The notes: generated by a model from the sequence alone, not told the origin. Counted from the stretch's first letter, positions 22,430 to 35,885 are shown. The stretch is 64,000 nt of DNA from Cephalotus follicularis (GCA_001972305.1 BDDD01002926.1:114035-178034); one strand, 5' to 3'. Numbers and translations: made by a program.

Positions 22430-24440
22430 TGTAACGACCCCGACCCGAGTCCACTTTAAGCTCAAAGCGAACTCCAAAGATCAGTTGCGTTACGTTGGGT
22501 GTGAAACGTTACATCCTTAGGTACTCTTTTCTAAAAGTACAAAACATCATAAATTCACGTCTTAAAAAATAGTACATAATCTTCAATACATCTTTACACA
22601 TAATCATCTTATAAAAAGATGTCATAACCATATCATAGGTCTACATTACATAGTATCATTCTTTTACATTACAGCGGAAAAACTTTATTCCTATTACATA
22701 ATAAAACATAAATGCAACATCATAGCATAATCTTTCATTCTCAAAAACTCCTTCTTAAGAGCTTCCTCTAAGCTCGCAATCTCCATTCATTCATTTCCTG
22801 AAAACATTTTTATTTGAAAACAACATTGAAAGGAATGAGCTCAAAATAGCTCAGTAAGGTGTTTTTATAGTAAACACATTTCATCATAACATTTTTCTAG
22901 TCAATATATATATAACTAGAACATTTCATAAAACATATCACTTTTCTAGTTATTATCATAACTAGATCATTTCGTAAACATAAAATCATAAAAACCTTAA
23001 TGAACCCTTTACACCGCTTCACCGGGGCATTGTGCACTTCCCGATTACTATCCTTACATCACATGCATGTCCGCGAGCACTTTACGCTCCATTAACATTG
23101 AGCCTTGCGCTCCATTAACATTGAGCATTTCGCTCCATTCCCCTTAGATCGTAATCCAAGGGCGGTTCATTCATCATATACTTTGAGTGATCAGCTCAAA
23201 GCATTCATAAAAATCATTTCATAACATTTCCTTTACAATTCATAAACTTTTCTTTTCATTTGAGTAAGTAACTCAAAATCCCTTAGAAAACAGTTTTGTG
23301 CAACTTTGCGAAAACGGATAATTCATATAGAAATAAGCATTTTCAGACAAAACTCAAAACATAAACATTAAAGTAGACATCTTGGATATTTCAAAAAGTT
23401 AAAGATCATAACAATTGGTTGAGAATTGAATACTCTATGAATTTTTGAAAGTGGCTGGTCCTATGAGAAAACAGAGCATGAGCAGTAAAATGAATCATTG
23501 ATTTTCACCAAGATTTTGACATACTTTCGGGATACATAAAACATAACAGTTAAAGAGAACATCTTGAGATTTCCAAAACATCCAGCCATTTAATTTTTCA
23601 TTAAGAAACGAATAAGATGTGATTTAAAGAAGTTGCTGCATAATTCATGAATAAAACAGTACCCAAACAGCAGTTTTAAAACATAAATTTTCATCAAGAA
23701 AACGATAGAATCTTGAAACATACAAAACATAACATTTAAACAAGACATCTTAAAGTTTCCAGAACATCCAACCATTCGAAAATCCATTGAGAATTGAACA
23801 AGTTATCAATAAAAGAATCTGCTGTAAAATTAAGAACAAAACAGGGGAAGTTTTGACATGAATGGGTATAGAATTTCCTTACTTTTGCTTTAGAATTTCC
23901 TTCTCTTTTGTTCTCCACGAATTCTCCACTTCACTATCTGTAGGAACACTCTTTTTCTCAGCCCAAATTGACTAACTTCAAGCTTCTTTGCCATTAAATA
24001 GAAGGATGGCTTATGGGGTAAGTTTCTTCCCCCCTCTCACACACTCAATTCTCTCTCTTGGCAGCCCATGTGACAAAATTTAACCAATCCAAGTGTTTAC
24101 ACTTGTTACATCCCCAGATAACACCTTATAGCATCTTGCACTGGCCTGCCACGTGTCCCCAATTAAAGAATTTTACTCACAAAATGCAAAAAAGTCAGAT
24201 TTTATGTTTTGTCTGTAGCTCAAAGCGTCGACCTTTTACTTCTAAGCGTCGGCGCCTAAGGGTTTTACCTGAGTTTTTCACCTCTATCCCGACTAAAGCG
24301 CTGACGCTTTATTACAAAGCGTCGACGGTCTTAGTCTTCGTCCAGGTCAATACTACGGGTCCCTTAAATTATCTGCCAATATACACAATAGCAATCATAT
24401 TCCATAATTAATATCTTACATAGAAACTTGGGTCATTACA
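22430..24440 (-). mobile_element. solo LTR N2 (2.0 kb) with TSD GAGAC
   Basis: Ends TGTAACGACCCC and GGTCATTACA, flanked by GAGAC at 22425-22429 and 24441-24445. It is the same family as N3 (shared gagtccactttaagctcaaag and gctcagtaag phrases). The minus orientation is inferred from the LTR similarity to M and N1. A TCGA array sits at 24221-24335, with a TATA-like tctatttaatgg downstream of it on the minus strand near 24000. It has no coding content. Confidence 0.85.
24221..24335. repeat. GCGTCGACGC cluster in N2
   Basis: Four motifs: aaagcgtcgacctttt, taagcgtcggcgcctaag, aaagcgctgacgcttt and aaagcgtcgacggtctt. Confidence 0.75.
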
Positions 24441-24892
24441 GAGACACCTTAAGCCGACTGTTTCTGACACTTTTGTGAAGTGGCCGGAATTGTGAATGTT
24501 TGGCGAGTAACCTCAGTGAGTTTACTCACTGTTGGCTGTGACAACGCGTTTCACAGCGAGTCACGGTGAGCCTCCGATGGTTTTGAACATATCGACCAAT
24601 GTGGAACCTGTTTTTGGGTTTCGCCAGAGCTGAATGAGTTGGCCGGAAACTGGCCGAAGCTCCGATGACGGCTGTTCTTGGTTTCCGTGCATAGAGTGTA
24701 ATGAAAATGTGGTGTACATGTAGGATAAAGGAAACGATCAGGGATAAAGGAAATGATCAAGGATAGAGGATTTCTGAGCTTTACGAGCTCAGTTGCTAAG
24801 AGGTAGGTTATACTATTGCTTGCATTACATTCATGCATTCGAAATGATTATTTGGATTGATATGTGTACGAATTGTATTTGTATGGATGCAT

Positions 24893-24896
<4 letters not shown>

Positions 24897-24928
<32 letters not shown>
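24897..24928. repeat. AT dinucleotide microsatellite
   Basis: About 15 uninterrupted TA units within the Y LTR. Confidence 0.9.
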
Positions 24929-25117
24929 GAGCATATGGATGGATATGTATGCTGCATATGGCATAGGATATAAGGGTTCGATATTGAATTAAGAGGAGAT
25001 GAGTTCTTGCCTTCTATTAATTCACGGGCTATGGGATGAATCTTAAAAAGGGCTTTGAACTGTTTTGGACATAGTTCCATTGATTTACGAACTCTTTCAC
25101 AAACTGCATTTTCTATC

Positions 25118-25270
25118 AAAAACCGTCGACGCTTTATGCTTTCAAAACTAAAACTGTCGACGCTTTTATGTGTTCAACATACAGTCGACGCTTTTCTGAG
25201 TTAATCCAAATAGTTAACGCCTTGTGCTTTTTAAAACTGTTGACGTCCGGGGCTAAGCATCGACGCTTAG
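25118..25270. repeat. CGTCGACGC array in Y LTR
   Basis: Six motifs including aaaccgtcgacgcttta, aaactgtcgacgctttt, acagtcgacgcttttct and gcatcgacgcttag. The motif mixes the ACAGTCGAC and CGTCGACGCTTT types. Confidence 0.75.
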
Positions 25271-25972
25271 TGCCCTATTCAGCCCAAACACACTGTTTTA
25301 CATGGTTTTCCATCCAAAATGGTTTTATCTTCAACCGGATTCCATAGAAAGCCTCCCTAAGGCTTTGTAACCTATGGAAATCCTTATGTATCACTTTTGA
25401 TTTCTATATTGATGTTCAAGTGAAGTTTTAAGGAAAGTACTCAATAAAAGAGTTTTACGCAAATGGTTTCTAAATGGTTTTCAAAATGGTCAGGATAGTT
25501 CCATTGAGATATCGAGATGCGGATATCTTATTTGGACTTCCTCTCCATTGTTTTATGGATTTCAAATGGTCGGGATAGTTCCATTGGAACATCTGGGCGT
25601 GGATACTTCCATTTGGACTTCCTTTCCATTCATTATAACTTCGATAGGGACCAACCAAATGATATATGGAAAAAAATTTGATTACAAAATGGATTATGGA
25701 CACAAAAATGGCCATTGGATATGAAAAATGACTTATGATCATGAAATGATCTTTATATGATTTGACGGATGTGGATCCTACAAGATCCTTTATGAAATGG
25801 TCCCTATCCTTTAAATGAATATATGTTATGGGTTACGAGTATTGCAAGGTACGACTATGATATATACTATTGTTTGAGACCTATGAGATAACCCATCCAT
25901 AACCTACGTTTCCGTCGCGAGGATTATGGGTGTTCAATCACATCATCATTGGAGGTTACCGGCGCCAATGGC

Positions 25973-26195
25973 TTCTGACCGTTTTTACGGCTTTACCACT
26001 ATACTATGGGTTCTGACCATTTTTACGGCTTTACCACTATACTATGGGTTCTGATCGTTTTTACAGCTTTACCACCATACTATGGGTTCTGACCGTTTTT
26101 ATGGCTTTACCACTATACTACGGGTTCTGACTGTTTTTACGGCTTTACCACTGTACTTATGGGCTCTGACCGCTTTTATGGCTTAGCCATGATGT
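25973..26195. repeat. 38-bp tandem repeat, about 5.8 copies
   Basis: Units start at 25973, 26011, 26049, 26087, 26125 and 26164. Each begins ttctgaccgtttttacgg and continues with ctttaccactatactatggg. Copies differ by a few bases each. They lie in the Y LTR, about 400 bp before the M insertion site. Confidence 0.9.
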
Positions 26196-28028
26196 GATCA
26201 ACGTTATCTCTTCCCCACTCGGCTACGACCTCAAAAGGGTAGGTAGTCGGTGGTAGTGCTATCTCGGACCGGAGGGACAGAGTAGTACTCAGACCTATGG
26301 ACTGGTTGTCCCTATGATTGATTTTCATTGTTATATGGATTGTCTGCAGGCCTATGGCCTTTTATGTGATTAGGATCAGCCCAGTATACCACTGCTTAGG
26401 GACAGTTGGTATATTGACGCCATCCGCAATTGTCATTTATGCACACGACATGCCATACATATATATTATACTATTGCACGCACATCACCATTATTCTGAT
26501 GCACTACATGAGATACATTGATATACTGTTACACGCATATCACTATTATACTGTTGCATGCATAGCATAGTATACCTACACGACATTATGTCTGTAACAC
26601 CCCTGGACGGCGGGAGTCGTCACTGGGTCATATCATACATAACATTACTTATCAAATCATAAGTTTACTTTATTAGCCAATAACAGCCAAAAACGTGGCA
26701 GTCTTATCAAAACATTAAAACTTAACCATTTAACATATTAAGTAGTTGCGGAAAACTCAAAACATAATTCAGTTCCAACTTAAAAACATAAAACATAATA
26801 ATCCATGTTTCTGACCACTAAACATAACATAAGAATCACTCTCCTAAGGATCCAACACATAGGGTGGTTATCACTCAATCACACTTTCCCCCGCTGCTCC
26901 TGAAAACCTGCCGCATGGAAAAAAAATGCGGCTAAGCAAACCTCAGTACGGATAAGGGAAATAAAACAGTAAACGGTAATTTAGAAACAGTAATATTTCA
27001 ATAAACTTCATAACAGAAATCTTAAACAGTTAAAACAGTTTAATCATATTCAAATAACAAATGCATATCTTTCGAAACAATTTCGGAACATTTCAAAACA
27101 TTATTTTCGATTCACAATTCACAAATTATAAATCATAGTTCATAAAACATACTGAGCAATATACATATCACATAACATAAATTTGGCAAGGGAGGAGCTA
27201 ATTCCACATGCCCACTAGAATTGCAGTGTACGGCACTACACAAGTCAATTCTCACATACAAATATCCGATCACACCTCGGATCACATATCTGATTCACAC
27301 CTCAGATCTCATAAACTAGAATCGATTCATACGCCTCTATCATACATAGCGGATCCACAAATCCACCTCATGGGATTTGTTCATACACTGAGAGACGTCG
27401 TAGTCTAATCACACCGCTACGGAAGTGTCACGTCCCCATGCCAGGCCTACGACGTGTCTATGGATACGCCCCATAGGTGGGTACAATACTCAGTATTTAT
27501 TTTAAAAATAATTGATTTATCAAAATCAATTCAAAATCACATAAAATATGTTTCCTCACAACATATTCAGTAAACCGCTCACAACGGTATCATAACATAT
27601 CGTATCATAACATATCGTATGGATAAAGTCAGAACTTTAAATTCAAAATGTGTCAAAACCATAAAACATTATTAATTTCATAAACGAAGAAGTATATCAA
27701 AACTGTTTCAGTTTGAGTGTCTGATAGCCAAGGAACAGAAAATCCGTACCTTATGTGCTCACAAAGTACTTACGAATAGATGACTTAAACCAAACTTCAC
27801 TTGAATCACAATCAATCTAAAAAGACATTCAAAATCATATGTATAAGAGTCTAAAACACATCAGAAGTATTAAACAAACTCTTAACAGTGTTTGGAAAAG
27901 GCTCGAATCGATTCGGGGATCAAACGAATCAAAACAGTTGAAAACAGTACATTTCTGGGCAAAACAGTTGACTAATACAGGGCACCAGTCGACTGGGGAA
28001 GCAAGACGGTTGACTATTCAAAAGGTCC

Positions 28029-30044
28029 TGTAACACCCCAGATCCGAGTCCACTTTATGCTCAAAGCGAACATCGAGGATTCGGTGCGTTACGTGGGGGT
28101 GAAACATCTAATCTTTTAACAATCTTACTTAATTGCTAATATCTAGAAATAACTTGATATACTAAACCTTAAAATTTTATACTCTTATTTAAATCATCAT
28201 AACATCTTACATCTTCACAGGATCTATCAAAAGTCATAATACAGTGGAAAATATTAGTTTATAATGTCATAAACTATTACACAAAACTATATTCGTAACC
28301 TAATTCGTAAAATAATTTCCTTCCGAAATATCACTTATGAGCTCCTGCCAAAGCTCGACTTTCCTCATTCAATCTTTTCCTGGAAAAATTTTAGTTGAAA
28401 ACAAAAACATTGAAAGGAGTGAGCACCAAAATAGCTCAGTAAGAATTATCGTAATAAAACATTGTTGAAATTCATTTTCTGGTATTTTTGTAAAACGAAA
28501 ACATTTCACATTCATTCATTGCTTTTCTGATCATATCTCATGAATCAGAATATTTTATAAATACTGAGGGGTTGTAAAAACATAAATAACCCTGTTGAAC
28601 CTTTGCCTCACCGGGGCATTGTGCACTCCCCGATTACTATCATTACTAAGCATTGCAAGCCCGAGAGCACTCTCCGCTCATATTAATCACATTAATCTTT
28701 TACTAGATTAATCCACCCTGGATCGCAATCCAGTCGTTGTTCATCTCAGCATGTTGCATTTTCTCATTTGTAAAAATAATCATTTCTTGATACTTCGAGT
28801 GATCAGCTCAAAGTATTAATAAAAACAATTTTTGTAAAACGTTTGTAAAACTGAATTTAAAACAGTATTGTAAAACATTTGAAAAACTGAATTTAAAACA
28901 GTATTGTAAAGCATTTGTAAAAATTGATATTTCACTTGAAAATATTTATTTCCAGAGAAAACTCAAAATAATAATATTTCGCTTTTCATATAGCAGCAAA
29001 ACATAAGCAGTAATTTTAAATATAGAATTTTACCCAGAATTTGGCAGATTTTAAAAATACAGGAACGTAATAATTATATATAAAAATAAGTTATTTAAAT
29101 ATCAAGCATAAAAATTGCTTAATTGAAATATTAAATTAAAAATTAACTTCCTCCACTCGGTCAGACGGATATACCGATCATATCGATGGGAAAGTTAAAT
29201 GAAATTGAACTGAATACTAAAATAAAATACTTTAAAAGAATGAGTAGAAATTCGTAACATAAAGTCTTTTTAGAAAAATATCAGGAATCCTTACTACGTA
29301 AAATACTTTTTAGGAAAAAATGAGGAATCCTTACTAACATAAAGTACTTTTTAGGAAAAAATTGAGGAATCCTTACTTTGCTTTATCTCATTCTCTATTT
29401 TCTCCACACTGAAGAAATTTCTATGCTAAAATTCTAACAAAATTCTCTTATCTCCTCTTTCCTTCTTTCTCTCTTCCTCTTTTCCTTCTCTTCTTTCTCT
29501 CTTTCTCTCTTTCTCTCTTCTTTCTCTTTCTCTCTTCCTTCTCTCCTTTCCCTCAAATTTTTCTTCAAATTTTTCTTCAACTGATCACTGCTATTTATAG
29601 AAAATGTCAAAGCGTCGACGGTTTCTCTCTAAGCGTCGGCGGTTAAGGGTTTTACCCGAGTTTTCGCCTCAATCCTGACTAAAGCGCTGACGCTTTATTA
29701 CAAAGCGTCGCCGCTTTTAAGTCTTCGTCAACGTCAACGTCAACGTCAACATCAACAGACCTACCTGACCTCAAAGCATCGACTCTTTATCCCTAAGCGT
29801 CGACTGTTTGCACTGGTTTAAAACGCAGATAGAAGGGTTCTAAGCGTCGACCATCACTACCAAAGCGTCGGCGCTTTATGTGGAACTGTCGGCGCTTTAG
29901 ACAGTTTTCCTTCTCATCATGCGGAACCCTCGTACTCCCCGAGCGTAGGGTCATACTACGGGTCCCTTGAAATATCTGCCAATAACACAATAGCAAACAT
30001 TTTCTATAATTAAATATCTGAAATGGAAATTTTGGGTCATCACA
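28029..30044 (-). mobile_element. solo LTR N3 (2.0 kb) with TSD GGTCC
   Basis: Ends TGTAACACCCCAG and GGGTCATCACA, flanked by GGTCC at 28024-28028 and 30045-30049. It is the same family as N2. On the minus strand a TCGA array (29606-29910) is followed at once by tctataaatagcag (TATA, about 29590-29602) and then a pyrimidine-rich stretch (29440-29545). This is a clean example of an array directly upstream of a core promoter. No coding content. Confidence 0.9.
29606..29910. repeat. GCGTCGACGC array in N3
   Basis: About ten motifs: caaagcgtcgacggttt, taagcgtcggcggttaag, aaagcgctgacgcttt, aaagcgtcgccgctttt, aaagcatcgactcttt, taagcgtcgactgttt, taagcgtcgaccatc and aaagcgtcggcgcttta among them. A short run of gtcaac repeats (29727-29757) lies within it. 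Confidence 0.85.
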
Positions 30045-31344
30045 GGTCCAGTCGACTACTCAATCTAAAGTGCAGGCAGTCGACTGTGTTCATCCCTCTA
30101 GTCGACTATTCAGCCTAGGCAGTCGACTGCATTCATGTGGCAGTCGGCTACTCATCCATTCCAGCCGACTGTCCACAGAGACAGCCGACTGTTCTAGGTG
30201 ACAGAACAGTTGGAAAAATCGACAATTCCCTACTGAAAATGGTTCAAATTATTTCTACATTAAACCAGAGACATATGGACATAAACATATGATAATATAT
30301 GACTTCTAGGTGACATAGAAACACAGATTTGACATAGAAACGATTAAACAGTGCATTAGCTTTCAAAAGGAAACAATAAGGCAATGCATATTAATGTCCA
30401 GATTCTGTCCCTAATCGTTTATAGATGTTATAAAATCAGTTTGTGACATAACTATGTGTATAAAACATGTTGACAACCATATCAACGCAATGACAACACA
30501 TTTATGCAGGAATCAAGACCCAAAGACACCAAGAACATAAAACTAACATCACAACATTGAAACAAAACCAAAGACTAGAGAAACGAATCATTGCAGTAGG
30601 ATTACTAACCTGCAGTGACTGTCCAGAACAAGGAAAAACAAAGCAATAACACTTATTACCCGGCTATGAACAAAAACAGAGGAAGAAGGAAACCAAAAAA
30701 TATATACAAAGCCTAACAAACTAGAGGAATTCAACCAAAATAACAACCAACGGATTAACATTACCTTAACAACTTAAAGAGATGATTCACAGCAGATTAC
30801 ACAGACTCCTCAAGCAGAATTCGGCTATGACACAAGGCAGAAAAAGAAGGAGGCAATTATAGAATGGCAATGGCATAACAAAAGGAAAAATGGAGACCAA
30901 ATCTGCCCACATAAGGAAAAGGAGAGGATTTCTAGGGGATTAGAAAGGAAAGAAAGATTGTAAACGAGTAGAAATAATGAGGGAGAGAGGGAGACTTCGG
31001 GTGAAGGGAGAAGGAAGAAGGAAATAAGAAGAAAAGGAAAGAAAGGAGAAAGGGAAAAAAAAGAAATAAAAGGAAAATAAATAATGAATTAAAATAATGA
31101 ATTAAAAAGGATTTTAGGGATTTTAAAATAAAAGATAAATTGTTTTAATGAAATAAAAATTTCGATAAATTAAATCCAAATCCAACATAGCATTACGTAC
31201 CCAAAATTGGACTGGTATCAGTCAGCCCAAATCACATAAGCCCAAAACAAAGGGCAACCGGACTTTCAAATTTAACACAATTAAAAAGCCCGTACACACA
31301 CATAAAATCCGTAAAATATATTTACGAACGAGCAGGGTATTACA

Positions 31345-31360
31345 TCCACCCCCCCTAAAA
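31345..31360 (-). other. polypurine tract of M
   Basis: On the minus strand ttttaggggggtgga immediately precedes the 3' LTR start. Confidence 0.8.
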
Positions 31361-31398
31361 AGAAGATTTCGTCCCGAAATCATAAACACAAACATACC

Positions 31399-33050
31399 TC
31401 AAACAAACAAGTGCGGATATCGCTCCCGAATATGCTCCTCAAGTTCCCCAGTAGCCTCACGTTCGGGATGATTCCTCCACAACACTTTCACAAAAGAAAC
31501 GGTTTTGCTACGCGTCACCCATTCCTGTCGATCCAGAATAGCCTCGGCCTCCTCGTCACAAGATAGATCCTCTCGAATACTATCCAACGGATAGTGAACC
31601 ACATGCAGAGGATGATACTGATAACCTCTCAGCAAAGACACGTGGAACACATTATGGACATGTGCCAACTGCGGAGGCAAAGCTAACCAATAAGCAACCG
31701 CGCCTATCTTCTCCAGAACTTCGAAAGGCCTGATAAACCACGGACTCAACTTTCCCTTCAGCCCAAAACGTTGGACTCCTTTCCAAGGTTAAACTTTCAA
31801 GAACACATGTTCACCCACCTTGAACTCCAAGTCCCTCCGATGTCTGTTCGCATAACTCTTCTGTCGAGATTGAGCCGCTTTCAATCTCTCCCTTGCTATA
31901 GCCACTTTCTCCGTAGTGACCTGTACTAGCTCGGGTCCTTCAATAACTCGCTCTCCAACCTCATCCCAACATGTCAGAGCACGATACTTCCTCCCATACA
32001 GAGCTTCAAACGGAGCCATACCAATGGTAGCATGCCAACTGTTATTGTAGGCAAATTCTACCAAGCTCAAATACTCATCCCAGCTCCCATTCCACTCCAA
32101 AGCATAGGACCTCAACATATCCTCTAAGGTCTGGATGGTCCTTTCAGTCTGCCCATCTATCTGTGGATGAAAAGTTGTACTGTAACTGAGCCTAGTACCC
32201 CAAGCTTTCTGAAATCCTTTCCAAAACCGCGAAGTGAAATGAGGATCCCTATCCGAAACAATGGATATTGGAGTCCCATGCAGTCTCATTATCTCCTGCT
32301 GAAACACCTCAGCCAAACGGTCAACCGAAAAGTCTTCTCGGATAGCCAAGAAGTGAGCCGATTTCGTCAATCGATCCACTACTACCCAGATAGCATCATT
32401 CGTTCTGAAAGTTCTCGGCAAACCCGTAACAAAATCCAATGATATACTTTCCCATTTCCATACCGGAAATTCCAAGGGCTGTAACAAACCACTAGCACGT
32501 TGGTGCTCAATCTTTACTTGCTGACAGATCAAACGCTTCCCAACGTACTTCGCAACATCCCTTTTCATTCCATTCCACCAGAAGTTCTTCTTCAAGTCTC
32601 TATACATTTTCGTAGAACCCGGATGTATAGAAAATGGAGAACTGTGTGCCTCAGACAAAACAACATCTCTGATAGAAGAATCTGACGGAACACACAACCA
32701 ATTACCCAACCATATCACACCTTGCTCATCCATACGGAACTCTGATTGCTTACCCTTTTCAACATTCTGGACTAAGGCCCAAAGCTCACCATCATCACTC
32801 TGAGCTGTCTTAATCCGAGATATAAGAGTAGGCTCAACATTCATCGCAGCAACACAACCTTCAGAACCCCAAACATACAGATGCAAATCCATCCGCTCCA
32901 TATCAGCGATCAACTGCGGCTGAGTAAGCAAAGCCGCTACACTCCCAGAACTCTTCCGACTAAGAGCATCAGCTACCACATTTGCTTTACCAGGATGGTA
33001 CTGAATGTTTAGATCATAGTCTTTCAAAAGTTCTAACCACCTTCTCTAAC
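31399..33050 (-). pseudogene. M integrase and chromodomain
   Basis: The minus-strand translation shows the RNase H end (DYDLNIQYHPGKANVVADAL), the integrase zinc-binding region (SSPFSIHPGSTKMYRDLKKN), and the catalytic core with SLDFVTGLPRTFRTNDAIWV, DRLTKSAHFL, ISIVSDRDPHFTSRFW and LVEFAYNNSWHA. The C-terminal part has RPFEVLEKIGAVAYWLALPP and VFHVSLLRGY, then a chromodomain-like end with AILDRQEWVTRSKTVSFVKV and LWRNHPEREATGELEEHIRE. A chromodomain after integrase is typical of chromoviruses and is thought to direct insertion into heterochromatin. This is among the better preserved coding in the window, though the element as a whole is broken. Confidence 0.9.
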
Positions 33051-34649
33051 GCATGTTCAACTCTTTCTACGTAAAGATGTACTTGAGACTCTTATGATCG
33101 GTAAAGGCATCACAAGTTTCTCCGTACAAGTAGTGCCTCCAAATCTTCAATGCAAACACTACTGCTGCCAACTCGAGATCATGCGTAGGATAGTTCATCT
33201 CATAAAGCTTCAACTGTCTCGAAGCATAAGCTATCACATGACCGTGTTGTATCAGAACACACCCCAAACCCTTCTTAGAAGCATCGCTGTATATCTGGTA
33301 TCCACCCGACCCAGATGGTAAACGAAGAATTGGTGCTGACACAAGACCATTCTTCAGTTTCTCGAAGCTTGCTTCTCGCTCCTCATTCCACTCAAACTTC
33401 GCTCCCTTCCTCATAAGTTGAGTTATTGGTAAGGCTATAGAGGAAAAGCCTTCCACAAACCGTCTATAATATCCTGCCAAACCCAAGAAGCTCCTAACCT
33501 CCATCACTGTCGTAGGTCTCGGCCATTTAGTAATAGCCTCAACTTTAGCAGGATCCATACTAATCCCTTCAGCTGTAACCACATGACCCAAAAACGCCAC
33601 CTGTTCCAACCAGAACTCACACTTCGAGAACTTCGCGTAAAGCTGATTCTTCCTCAGAATACCCAGCACAATGCGAAGCTGTTCTTCATGCTCTTCCTTC
33701 GACTTGGAATACACAAGAATGTCATCTATGAACACAATAACAAACTGATCCAAGTACTCATGGAATACCCTATTCATCAAATCCATGAAAACTGTCGGTG
33801 CATTAGTGAGTCCAAAAGGCATCACCAAAAACTCATAATGCCCATACCGAGTACGGAAAGCAGTTTTAGGCACATATTCATCCTTTATCCGAAGCTGATG
33901 ATATCCCGATCTCAAATCGATCTTCGAGAAATACCGAGCACTTTGGAGTTGATCAAACAAGTCATCAATTGTAACGCCCCCAATTTCATAAATAATTATT
34001 ATGAAAATGGTGCGTGTACAGTTGTGATAAAATCGATAGAGGCGCGGAGTATTAAAAAGGTATTACGCATTTAAGTCGTAATCGTGTTGGCCAAAACGAC
34101 TGATAAAGCCTATTTTTAATGCGTGACAATGAAGCCCAAATGTTCGTATTATTATTGCGATTATTTTGGTGGTCGTTTGGATAATTTATGTCACAGTTCG
34201 CGGAAAAATCGGGACCCGTCCTTTAGTATTTTACCAGAAAATACTAAGGGGAAAGAAAAAAATGCATAAAGGGAAGGGAGAGAGACCACGGGCGCATCAC
34301 GCGCCCATGTAAAGACAAGGCAGAGGGCGCTCTGTACGCCCGCGCCAAAGAGATGGCGAGAGAGAGTGGGAGAGAGATCGGAGCAGAGGGAGAGAGAGCG
34401 CGCCGGAGCCAGCCACCGGACCGGGAGAGCACGGCGGTCAGCCCAGGGCCTCTAACCGACGGTAACCTCCTCCTCTTCTTCTCTTTTTCTCTTCTTTTTC
34501 TTCTCCTATGCCACCACTGTTGCGCCTTCTCCCGGCGTTTCCCGGCGCCGTTAGCGTCGCGGGTGGTGTGGGTTTTGGTGTAGATGGCTAGCTCTTGCCA
34601 TTTTGACCACCGGTGAGGCGTGATTCGGCCGAAAACGGCCGGAATCAGT

Positions 34650-34830
34650 TGGCTGAGTTGACTCAGCGAGTCGACTCACTGCCGCCTTGGACCGCGCGTT
34701 TAGCGCCGAGTCTTGGTGAGTCACGGGAATGGGTGTGTATAACTGGTGAATGTGTAGCATTTTTGGGTGGTGATCGGACCCGTGGAGGTCCGGCGAGTTG
34801 ACTCAGTGAGTCACAACTCGCTGCCGGCCA
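34650..34830. repeat. paired TTGACTCA inverted repeats in S2
   Basis: ctgagttgactcagcgagtc near 34653 and gagttgactcagtgagtcac near 34796, each a near-palindrome of TGACTCA with flanking TTGAC, about 140 bp apart, matching the pair in Y. Confidence 0.8.
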
Positions 34831-35394
34831 TGGCGCAGTGTTCGGCGCCGATTCCCGGTGAGTCTTGACCAGTTTTGAGTAGACCGTTCAATGTGGAACC
34901 CGTTTATGGGTGTTTCATCGCCTGGTTGTGTCGGTCGGAATCCGGCCGGAGTTTCGGTGACGGAAATGTTTTGTGTGTCGAACATAACAAAAATGTGTTG
35001 TATGTGTAGTGTGCGAGTGGCAATTGGATTTGGCATTGAGGAACTGATCAATCGACAAGAACTGGCTTCGGTTCCACGGTTATTGAAAAGGTTCGGCAAT
35101 TGAACGTGCAGCTCGACTGTACGGTTGTTGCTACTGTAACAGGTAGGGGATTTTATAAATGTGGTTTGAGTTCAATTATAATAAATGTTCCTTGATGAAA
35201 TGCGTGCATATCGTGTCTTGGAATGATTGTGGGCTGTGGATTGTGAATTGTGTGACTGTTTTAGGGTTGCTATGAATAGTTAACCCGCTATGCATATTGT
35301 GTTTTACGATGATTGTAGATCGGATTGCATGTGTTGTATGCCTTGAACTCGATCGGTTTTGAGACGTGTTGAAGGAACCATGTTTTGGTTCGCT

Positions 35395-35885
35395 TAACCG
35401 TCGACGCTTAGGAAAGAAGCGTCGACGCTATAGATTGTTATACGGAGAATGAGTCCTGCTTCGCGATAAACGTCAACGCTTAGAGACAACATCGACGCTA
35501 TGATTCGTTGTGTGTTAGAATGGGTCGTTGTGAGTTGTAGCTTTGTTTTGCTGCTGTTTTTCTGCACTGTCTGCAGAATCCAGCCGACTGTCCAAGAGGA
35601 CAGCCGACTACTCGAGTGCGCCAGCCGACTGTTCGGTATGAACAGCGGACTACTTAATGGACCCAGCCGACTGTGCTTGGGAGCCAGTCGACTGTCCATG
35701 TGTGTTACTGAGAAATGCCTACAGAGGCTTGAGTAGCCGACTGCTGTAGGCCAGCGGCCGACTATTGGGTATGAACAGCCGACTGTCAAGGGTGACAGCC
35801 GACTGTCGAGTGTGGGCAGCCGACTGCCAGTTTAGGACAGCCGACTGTAGAAGGAAAACAACCGACCGTCAGTGAGGGACAACCG
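35395..35885. repeat. mixed TCGA palindrome array in S2
   Basis: The first block (35395-35500) has accgtcgacgcttagg, aagcgtcgacgctat and aaacgtcaacgcttag. The second (35580-35885) has about a dozen ccagccgactgtcc / acagccgactgtc / ccagtcgactgtcc motifs. Both motif types seen in other families occur here within one LTR. Confidence 0.85.

Larger units (their letters stand above)
27964..30205. repeat. CAGTCGACTG array of M 3' LTR, split by N3
   Basis: About ten motifs, such as aacagttgactaat, cagtcgactgg, cagtcgactactcaat, caggcagtcgactgtg and acagccgactgt, lie on either side of N3 (27964-28022, 30050-30205). The intact form in the 5' LTR is at 47545-47765. Confidence 0.8.
26593..31344 (-). repeat. 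3' LTR of M, interrupted by N3
   Basis: The plus-strand edges are TGTAACACCCCTGG at 26593 and GGGTATTACA at 31344; on the minus strand it therefore starts TGTAATACCCTGC. Net length without N3 is about 2.7 kb. A CAGTCGACTG array is split by N3 (27964-28022 and 30050-30205). The 31000-31130 stretch is A/G-rich. No gene is supported. Confidence 0.85.
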
